Part shown: piece after piece, positions 44,255 to 51,390 of the stretch
Layout: each line of letters starts with the position of its first letter
How positions within the stretch are numbered: the stretch's first letter is position 1
NCBI RefSeq assembly: GCF_000423785.1
Contig: NZ_AUIQ01000011.1
Span: 1-51,390, forward strand
Source: Tetragenococcus muriaticus DSM 15685
GTDB taxonomy: Bacteria; Bacillota; Bacilli; Lactobacillales; Enterococcaceae
Length of the DNA: 51,390 nt
Direction: 5' to 3'
Made by a program: the position numbers and the translations under genes
The notes under the pieces: generated by a model
Seen by the model: the letters and a program-made list of their open reading frames with translations, nothing else
The model's database searches: none
Told to the model about the DNA's origin: nothing

Positions 44255-47200
44255 ATGAATAACTTAAGATACTTTGTAGAAGAAAATAAACTGATTCTTG
44301 CATTTACAAGTAATAAATCATCCTATGAATATACAGTTTCTCTAAAGCGTAGCGATAAGCAATTTGGTTTTCATCTTATAAATTATGAAGAATATGACGA
44401 TTATAATCTTTATCAATTTGGTTGTTCTTTAACTTAGTTTGCTGAATTTTTACAGGAAAAAGAAAATTCAATGGTAAATTACGAAGACGATATAAATGAA
44501 GAAGAGGAAGAAGATCAAGAGAATAATGAGAAAACGTATAAATTTACTATTACAACGCAATATTTAAAATATAACAAAAAATTAGATACGATAAAGCGTG
44601 CGGAACATATCGTAAAATTGAATAAGAAAAAGTAGTCCTTGTTTAATTTGGACCATGTTTTTAATGAAGAAAATGATTTAATGTTTGTCCCTTACATTAC
44701 AAAAAAAGGGGCTTTGGCTCTTTTAGTAAATAAAGAACTTGCGGATAGTCAATATTATCGAAGAAAGACGATTTCTAAAATTAAAGTTACAGAAAAAGAA
44801 TTACATCTTCAGGGCAATTTGACTACTCGCTTTTTTGATATTGAGAGTGGAGAAATTCAATTAGTTGAAAGAGGTGGCGATCAGTCAATAAGTTTTCCTG
44901 TTTCAATTGTTCAAAATAAAAATCAAAAAGAGAACGCTTTTGCACGGAGACACCATTATGATTGGCATTTACCTATAGAAAAAATAAAATTGTATTTAGA
45001 AAATTTAGCCAAAAAAGAGGAATTAAGTATTGATTTCTTCTTTGTCTTATCATTAAAAGGAACGGATCAAGCCGTTAGGTTTCGGGTAGGGAACCCAAGG
45101 TTTTTGACAAATTATTTCATGAAGGGTGAAATGGCTATTTTTTCGGAGAAAGATAATCGTTGGCTTTCAGCTGTCCCTTATTTCACTTTGAAAGGCGTCA
45201 ATCTTTCACTAACTTATAATCAATATGGAAAAGAAGCTTATGATTATTATCGGAAATATAAAAAGCATTGGAAGAGTGTAAAAAAGCAAGCAAAGAACCG
45301 TTCTGTGTGGATCATAGGGGAGCGTTCTTATAAAGCTCAAGATAACGGATACCATTTTTTCAAATATTTACGTACGAACCATCCAGAAATCGATGCCTAT
45401 TATGTCATACAAAAGGACTCTCCTGAACGTAAACATGTTGCTCCGTTTGGAAATGTTATTGATTTTGGGTCTAAGGACCACTTTGAAAAAGTTATTCAAG
45501 CAGATTATATTTGTGGAACCCACCACCCGGATTCTTTGTATCCGATTCGTAGTAGAGAATATATTAAAAATATTTCAGCTAAAAAGATTTTTTTGCAGCA
45601 TGGTGTTTTCGGAACAAAGAATATCGCTCCCATTTATGCAAAATGGGTGAATGAATTTTACACGGATCTATTTATTACAAGTTCAGAAAAAGAGCGGAAA
45701 ATTGCTATGGTAGATATGGGATATCATGAGGAAGAAGTAGTGGCCACATGTTTAGCTCGTTTTGAAACATTATTTAAAAATGATCTTCCACTAAAACGGC
45801 AAGTTTTGATTATTCCTACTTGGCGAGATTGGATTACGAATAACCAAGTTTTTGAGGAAAGTGATTATTTTAAAAGGTATGAAGAACTACTCTTTGACCC
45901 GCGATTAAAAGAGTTTGCAGAAAAGTTTGATTTAGAATTGATTTTTTGCTTGCATCCGAATATGCAAGACTACGTGGGTTACTTTGAAAATGCACCTGTG
46001 ACCGTGGTAAAACAAGGAGATCGAGATGTTCAAGATTTAATTAAAGAAAGTATGGTAATGCTTACAGATTATTCCAGTGTTGCATTTGACTTTAGTTTCT
46101 TGCACAAACCCGTTGTTTATTATCAATTTGATCGTAACCGATTTTTAGGCAAAAACCCTTCGCATTTGGATTTGGACAATGAGTTACCTGGAGACATTGC
46201 ATTTGATGAGGATAAGGTTATTGAGTATTTATTTAAAATTGGTGAGGACAATTTTAAAATGGAGAATGAATATGTAGAAAAAGCTGATAAATTCATTATG
46301 TATCGTGATCGTTATTCAAATGAACGTATATTTAAAGCTATTCAAAATATTCCCCAACAAAATAAAATAAAGAAATTTCTTAGAGATGACCCATTAGCTC
46401 TAAAAGTCTTCTCCCGTTACAGACGTTCTAAGTACTATTTTCCTACCATGAAATTGTTTTATAAATTTTTAAGTCACTTTGGAAAAACAAATGATAGACA
46501 AATTGTATTTGAAAGTGGTGTAGGGAAAAGATATGAAGATAGCCCGCGTATGATTTATGAAAAAATGATAGAAAATCAGGAAGATTTTGATTATATCTGG
46601 ATTATGAATAATAATGCACCCTTAAAAGCTAATCCTCAAACAAAAATTATAAAACGACTATCTCCTGATTATTATAAGTACCTAGCTACAAGTAAATATT
46701 GGGTAAATAATCAAAACTTTCCTACTTATTTAACAAAGCCGAAACAAACTCAGTATTTACAGACGTGGCATGGTACTCCTTTAAAGAAAATGCAACATGA
46801 CCAAGATCAAATTGAAGGTAGAGATGAAGACTATCTGGCTCGTGTAACTCATGCAAAAAACCAATGGAGCGCGTTGGTGTCTCCTTCTTCCTACGCTACG
46901 CAGGCGTTTCGTTCTGCCTTTCAATATAATGGTCCAGTCTTAGAGCTAGGATATCCAAGAAATGATGTTTTTTATATGCCTAATTTAGATGAGAAAAGAG
47001 AAAGTATTCGTCGTAAATTGAATATTGATGAAGAGAAAAAAGTGATTCTTTATGCTCCTACTTTTCGTGATAATCAGAAAAAGGGGAAGAAGTTCACCAT
47101 GAAAAATAAAATCAATTTTCGAATCTTTGAACGTCGCTTAGGAGAAGATTATGTTTTATTAATTAGAGAACATGTTGTAGTAGCTAGTAAGTTGATTATA

Positions 47201-47575
47201 CCAGAAGAATTTCGACACAATATTATAAATGTGTCAAAATATCCGGACATTCAAGAACTAATGATAGCTTCTGATATGCTGGTTACAGATTATTCATCGG
47301 TTATGTTTGACTATGCGAATACAAATAAACCAATGTATTTTTACTGTTATGATTTGGATGAATATGGAGATATGCGTGGTTTCTATTTTGATTTAGAAGA
47401 ACAAGCTCCAGGGCCAATTGTAAAAAACACATCAAATTTATTCAGATCAATTGCCAAAGAAGGGGAATATTGGGATAATTATGGAGAGAAATATCGAGCG
47501 TTTCAAAATCGTTTTGCACCTCTAGATGGACCTAATAGAGCAGAGAAGGTTTATAAAGCGTTTTTTAAAAGGTGA
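44255..47575 (+). pseudogene. Double-domain CDP-glycerol glycerophosphotransferase with two in-frame TAG codons
   Basis: One frame runs from ATG 44255 (AAGGGG 8 bp upstream) to 47575, 1106 codons, interrupted only by TAG at 44435-44437 and at 44633-44635. Between them the sequence stays protein-like (KTYKFTITTQYLKYNKKLD). After them come two complete GT-B TagF-type domains: first IFLQHGVFGTKN, IIPTWRDW, FCLHPNMQDY, LTDYSSVAFDF; then YLQTWHGTPLKKM, ILYAPTFRDN, LIREHVVV, LVTDYSSVMFDYA. A dual-domain enzyme could prime and extend a polymer. A TTG at 44639 could restart translation but has a poor ribosome binding site. Several neighbours end in TAG, so general amber readthrough is unlikely; a pseudogene, or an N-terminally truncated product, is the best reading. 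Confidence 0.8.
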
Positions 47576-47611
47576 TTAAAAGTCTTTTTAAAGTTTTTTA
47601 ATCACCTTTTT
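47567..47611 (+). terminator. Terminator overlapping the TagF-like stop codon
   Basis: AAAAGGTGATTAAAA (47567-47581) pairs with TTTTTTAATCACCTTTT ending at 47611. The stop codon lies inside the 5' arm. Confidence 0.85.
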
Positions 47612-47651
47612 ATCCGAGAGTTTAAATGTGAATAGCAAAGGAGAATTATAA

Positions 47652-49445
47652 GTGGAAGTCTTGGAAAAAACAGAAATAAAAAATCAAGGGAAGTCGTACT
47701 CATCGAAGAAAAAGATTATTATTGTAGTCTTTATTTTCGCGCTAGTGTCTTTTTTAATGATATCACCTCAGCTTTACAAGCATAGTCTTATACTTGGTAA
47801 CGATATGATGTTTCACTTTAATCGTTTTTATGAAGCTTATATGCAAATAAAGACGGGGGATTTTAACTATTTTCAATCCATTTTTAGTTTTGATCAATCC
47901 GGTAGAATTGTCAATGCACTTTACGGGCCTGATTTTGCTTATTTACAAGGATTATTAATGTTTTTGACAAAGAATTGGTTTCGCTATCAACTATTATCTT
48001 CTTTTCTTTGCTTTTTTATTGCTGGTATAGCTATGTTTTCTTTGACTAGAAAAACGAAAATGAACTATAAGCTTTCTGTATTTATTTCTTTGCTTTATAT
48101 GAGTAGTTCAGTGATCTCTTATTACGCTTTGTCACAAAATATGACAAGCTGGGCCGCTGCCTTTCTTCCTTTTATATATATTCCAGCTATCAGAGTGGTC
48201 CAAAATTCCCAAAAGCCTATAAAACCTATAGAACTAGCTCTTGCAGTTACTAGCGTGGGATTTTTGCATAATTTGACACTATTTTTGGGAATCCTTTCAA
48301 GTGTCCCTTTTTATATTGTAGGTTTTGTTCGAACTAGTCATAAAAAAGAAATGATAAGAGATTTCTTTCTCGCTGTTTTACTGACAATTTTACTAAATAT
48401 TAATACATTAATAGGTTTTGCAGAGGTTTATTTAACAAACCAACTTGTTTATCCCAATTTTTTTGAGGATGTTCTTTCTTATACAACTTATTTTGATATT
48501 GGTGATAATACTTATTCCAGTTTAGGACTCATTTTTTCTTGTGTTATGCTATTTCAAATCTTTTATTTGTTTATTAATTGGAAAAGTGTTTCTCTTTTGG
48601 AAAGACTACTTACAATTGTCGGTGCTATTTTCTTGCTGCTTTCTACGAACTTTTTACCATGGGAAGACATTTCCCAATATACCAATATGGTACAAATTAT
48701 ACAATTTCCAAGAAGATTTACTGTAGTCGCTTATGTGTTTCTTTTGATTGCTTTTGCTTTTACTTTAGAAAAAGGCATCAGAAATTTGGGGAATAAGCGG
48801 GAAAAAATGGTTTATCCCGTTTTATGTATGATTTCTTTTTTGATGATTGCTAATGTCAACTTGAAAGTGTTGCAAAGTGCTGAAGCTTGGGAAACAGATG
48901 ATCCTACTGCAGCAGGAAATAATGGTGTTTGGACGACGACAGATGACCCGGACGAATTGCGGCAAGGATTTACTAGTGGGCAGTATGAGGATGTTTTTGA
49001 AGTGATAAAAAAACCTACCCCTGATTATCTACCTTTGTTAAATGGTACGACTCAAGAAGAGTTAGAAGAGCAAGGGGGGTATAATATGTATGATGAACAA
49101 GTTGTTAATAATGAACTTCGTGTGTCCAAAACAATTGATAATCACAATAATTTGGTTTTAACATGGGAAAGTAATGGGAATGAAGAAGAGACGTTACCAG
49201 CCGTTATTTATTCAAATAGTCAAATCAATTTTAATGGAAATCATTATACTTCAGAGCAGATATCAAAAACTACATTAGGCGCTCCTATTGTTCAATCGGA
49301 AAGTGGTACAAATCAATTTACGATTAGCTATGAACCATTGGTCAATACCGCTTTATTATTCGTAATAAAATTCTTTACTATAAGCTTACTCGTTATTTTG
49401 GCTTTTGTAAAAGGCATAAGAAAGTTTCTCAACGGTAAAAATTAA
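47652..49445 (+). CDS. YfhO-like polytopic membrane protein (GT-C type)
   Basis: The protein has 597 residues from GTG 47652 (AAAGGAG upstream). About ten hydrophobic spans fill residues 22-420; one more span lies at 560-585. The first extracytoplasmic loop has GNDMMFHFNRFYEAYMQIK, where an Asp and nearby acidic or His residues occupy the usual catalytic loop of GT-C transferases. FPRRFTVVAYVFLLIAF resembles the conserved QFPWRF segment of YfhO-like and related proteins of lactic acid bacteria. These use lipid-linked sugars outside the membrane, for example to glycosylate teichoic acids, so extracellular decoration of the polymer is inferred. The 420-560 region is a soluble external domain. 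Confidence 0.75.
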   Translation: MEVLEKTEIKNQGKSYSSKKKIIIVVFIFALVSFLMISPQLYKHSLILGNDMMFHFNRFYEAYMQIKTGDFNYFQSIFSFDQSGRIVNALYGPDFAYLQGLLMFLTKNWFRYQLLSSFLCFFIAGIAMFSLTRKTKMNYKLSVFISLLYMSSSVISYYALSQNMTSWAAAFLPFIYIPAIRVVQNSQKPIKPIELALAVTSVGFLHNLTLFLGILSSVPFYIVGFVRTSHKKEMIRDFFLAVLLTILLNINTLIGFAEVYLTNQLVYPNFFEDVLSYTTYFDIGDNTYSSLGLIFSCVMLFQIFYLFINWKSVSLLERLLTIVGAIFLLLSTNFLPWEDISQYTNMVQIIQFPRRFTVVAYVFLLIAFAFTLEKGIRNLGNKREKMVYPVLCMISFLMIANVNLKVLQSAEAWETDDPTAAGNNGVWTTTDDPDELRQGFTSGQYEDVFEVIKKPTPDYLPLLNGTTQEELEEQGGYNMYDEQVVNNELRVSKTIDNHNNLVLTWESNGNEEETLPAVIYSNSQINFNGNHYTSEQISKTTLGAPIVQSESGTNQFTISYEPLVNTALLFVIKFFTISLLVILAFVKGIRKFLNGKN

Positions 49446-49535
49446 AACAGTGAATAAGACTTATATGGGATGATTCTTTATGAATAAAATTCTCATAGCT
49501 AAAAAGTGAATAAGAGTCGGTAAGGGGAGTTATTA

Positions 49536-51030
49536 ATGGAAAATACGGATAACGTTGGGGTAGGCCGTAGAGTCACAAAAAAAAGAGAGAAACGAAAAGC
49601 AAAGAGCGGAAAAGATAACTTTTTCCTTTTGCTTGCCATTACTCTCTTTTATTTAGTCATTGCTTGGTTATTGGTTCTTTCTGGAGATGACTGGGCTTGG
49701 GGTGGAGATATTGGACAAGCCCGTTTGGAGAACCATTTTGACGAATATAACGGGCGGTATTTTGGTAATATTATTGAGATGATTATTACCCGAAGTATCT
49801 TTGCTCGACTGTTGATTTATTCATTTGTCAACACTGGAATTGTGTTTTTAATTAGAGAAATTTTGGATAGAAAAGTTGCCTATGTTTATTGTTTTTTATT
49901 GATTCTACTGTTATCTGTTAGTTTCTATAGCCAAACTTACGGCTGGTTAGCAGGATTTGCGAATTATAATACTTCAACTTTTCTATTTTTATTGATTATT
50001 TACTTCGTTCAAAAAAATAGGAATAGCTTTTTTTTATGTGGGAGCATTTTTGTTTTATCTTTGCTGACACAGCTTTTTATTGAGAATTTAACCATTGCTA
50101 GTATCTTAATCGCAGGTATTGGTTTAATAACAGCTATCATGTTAAATGAACAAATACTTCCTTATATCAGCTGGCTAGCGGGAGCGGTTGTCGGTGCGTT
50201 TATCATGTTTTCCAATAGCGCTTATCATATGGATAATAATATGCGGGGTTTTTCAAATGCTGATTTTCATACTTTTAATTCCACGCTATTAACGGAGTGG
50301 TCAGAATTATATGTTAAACATAATGCTTTGCTATTAGTTTTATTTAGCACCGCAATGTATTTATTGTCTAAAAACAAATCTTTAGAAAAATTATTGTTAT
50401 TTTTTATACCATCTGGCTACTTTATGTTGCGTTATTTATTTAATATCTCTTGGCAACAACAGTCAATAGTGGTTTTAGTATTTGAATTACTTTTAATTAT
50501 TAATTTCTTAGGGACACTAATCGTTGTCATTAGTCAGTCCCAGATCCCTTTTTCTAGTAAGCGTCGTTCGTTTAGTTATATTATTATTTCTTTATTATTA
50601 ATTGCTCCCTTTCTGATTGTCAGGCCTTATGGCCCAAGAAATATTTTGACTTCTTATGTATTTTTAGGTCTAGCTTTATTTGAATTGCTGAGATACACAA
50701 AAATAGACTTTACTAGTCGATGGAGTAAAAAAATTGCGTTAATACTTGTAGCTTGCCTAACTCTTTTTTTTTCTTGATCTACATGGAATAAATAAATTTG
50801 AAGATAGCCAACGAATAGCTCAGTTAAAGCAAGAGGTGAATTCTGGCGAAGAAGAGGTAGAACTGAAACGTTTGCCATATGAATTTATAGGTCATGATTT
50901 AACACCACCAGATGGCAGTGTTCAAGGGGATCGGCAAAAAATGCATCATAATATTTCTTTAGATACAAGGTTTAATATTGTAAACTATCATGATTCTTCG
51001 TTAGATAGACTATTAGAAAACGAACAATGA
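49536..51030 (+). pseudogene. DUF6056-like polytopic membrane protein, frameshifted at a T9 tract
   Basis: From ATG 49536 (AAGGGGAG upstream) a 413-residue frame ends at 50777. It has about ten membrane spans, a basic start (RRVTKKREKRKAKSGK) and LVLSGDDWAWGG plus YNGRYFGNIIE in the first external loop, the pattern of DUF6056 proteins, which resemble GT-C glycosyltransferases. The stop follows the T9 run at 50764-50772. With one T fewer the frame continues LDLHGINKFEDSQRIAQLK and on to a stop at 51028-51030, giving about 497 residues with an extracellular tail (ELKRLPYEF, NISLDTRFNI). The continuity of coding character shows the tail belongs to the gene. It may be off-phase, mutated or a sequencing error. 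Confidence 0.8.
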
Positions 51031-51167
51031 AACATTATTTGTAATTTTTTATAGAATAATAGAAAGGAAAAAATTTAAAATAATAAAAAGATATCCTGAA
51101 TGATTTATAAATTTTTCCAAGAATGATTCAATCATTGGTATGCTCATTTTTCTAAAAGTTTAGTTGC
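51031..51167. other. AT-rich intergenic stretch before the insertion sequence
   Basis: It has short AT-rich direct and inverted strings (GAATGATT occurs twice, near 51095 and 51120) but no credible frame, promoter or T-run terminator. Confidence 0.4.
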
Positions 51168-51188
51168 TTCACCTTCTGGGTGTACAAA

Positions 51189-51249
51189 AAGAACGCACTT
51201 CGTGTTATTGTAAAGTCGACAAAACATAACAATAAAGGAGTGCGTTCTT
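51189..51249 (+). promoter_or_regulatory. Inverted repeat able to hide the transposase ribosome binding site
   Basis: AAGAACGCACT (51189-51199) is the perfect complement of AGTGCGTTCTT (51239-51249). The second arm overlaps the AAAGGAG site and touches the ATG. Transcripts entering from outside would contain both arms; a transcript starting inside the loop would not. Confidence 0.75.
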
Positions 51250-51390
51250 ATGTCTATTACTTTACAACAAAATTCTCTTACATTCAATGAGCAAAAAGTC
51301 ATCTCAATAGCCAACGACGGTGGTACCTTAACCAATGACGCGGGGCTCGTCTTACTTTCGGAGTTTCTAAATCAAATTCATTTTGATTCA
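51250..51390 (+). CDS. IS1380-family transposase, N-terminal part
   Basis: ATG 51250 follows AAAGGAG. The first 47 residues include NDGGTLTNDAGLVLLSEFL, the usual opening of IS1380-family DDE transposases (a conserved D-G-G/T-N/H-A-G-L-x-L-L block). The full protein is normally about 430 residues, so the catalytic triad is outside the window and integrity is unknown. Expression is probably limited by the hairpin at 51189-51249. Confidence 0.88.
   Translation, partial: MSITLQQNSLTFNEQKVISIANDGGTLTNDAGLVLLSEFLNQIHFDS

Larger units (their letters stand above)
51168..51390 (+). mobile_element. IS1380-family insertion sequence, left part, cut by the window edge
   Basis: The transposase start identifies the family. 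The exact left end is not determined; the element-like sequence begins at or shortly before CCTTCTGGGTGTAC (about 51172). The rest lies beyond the window, so neither the inverted repeats nor a target duplication can be checked. Confidence 0.7.

Noticed and set aside
44255-44635. Use of TAG as a sense codon (pyrrolysine or general amber suppression)
   Set aside because: Several intact neighbouring genes end in TAG and only this gene is interrupted, so decay is far more likely.

Overview
The window is low-GC Firmicute DNA, most likely from the Enterococcaceae and perhaps a Tetragenococcus-like species. This is an inference from gene content and order: an enterococcal-type glpK-glpO-glpF operon with the HPr-phosphorylatable histidine in GlpK, a dinG-ypmB-aspB-asnS block, an HrtBA-type heme-efflux locus, and wall-polymer genes of the CDP-glycerol type. 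No rRNA or tRNA gene was seen and the species cannot be proven from here.

Region 1 (1-5840) is accessory DNA. It opens with the trailer end of a type I-E CRISPR array: 33 repeats are visible, the crRNA sense is the + strand, and the leader and cas genes lie off the left edge. Next come a nested inverted-repeat element (2146-2261) that folds best as a minus-strand RNA, an internally deleted IS256-family relic, a tiny membrane-protein gene, a cleanly bounded IS4-family element (9-bp target duplication, transposase killed by one nonsense codon), and a lipoprotein-like gene that has lost its signal peptide.

Region 2 (5841-17176) carries a class A beta-lactamase-fold serine hydrolase, a 43-residue membrane protein, a DUF4336-type protein and a NERD-domain protein. 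A two-gene unit follows: a flavin disulfide-reductase homologue lacking the redox cysteine, and an Mga/AtxA-like PRD regulator. This leads into glpK-glpO-glpF for glycerol uptake, phosphorylation and oxidation, with tandem cre-like sites in front. Two arrays of 41-bp tandem hairpin units (9334-9691 and 16842-17099) sit in the intergenic spaces.

Region 3 (17177-31663) is mostly core. It has a TetR/HrtA/HrtB heme-efflux locus with twin palindromic operators, a CopB-type copper ATPase with a cop-box-like promoter, an SOS-controlled Y-family polymerase, a baeRF-like protein, a cold-shock protein, the dinG-like exonuclease/helicase, ypmB, aspB, asnS and a small basic-barrel-like protein.

Region 4 (31782-51030) is a wall teichoic acid or related glycerol-phosphate polymer cluster: TagB-like, TagA, TagF-like, two adjacent giant paralogues with about 550-residue N-terminal extensions and C-terminal CDP-glycerol glycerophosphotransferase domains, a TagE-like glycosyltransferase, a hexapeptide acetyltransferase, a double-domain TagF-like gene broken by two in-frame TAG codons, a YfhO-like membrane protein, and a DUF6056-like membrane protein frameshifted at a T9 tract. 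Glycerol-3-phosphate made by GlpK could feed this polymer; the cytidylyltransferase and exporter are not in the window. The right edge enters an IS1380-family element whose transposase start can be locked in a hairpin.
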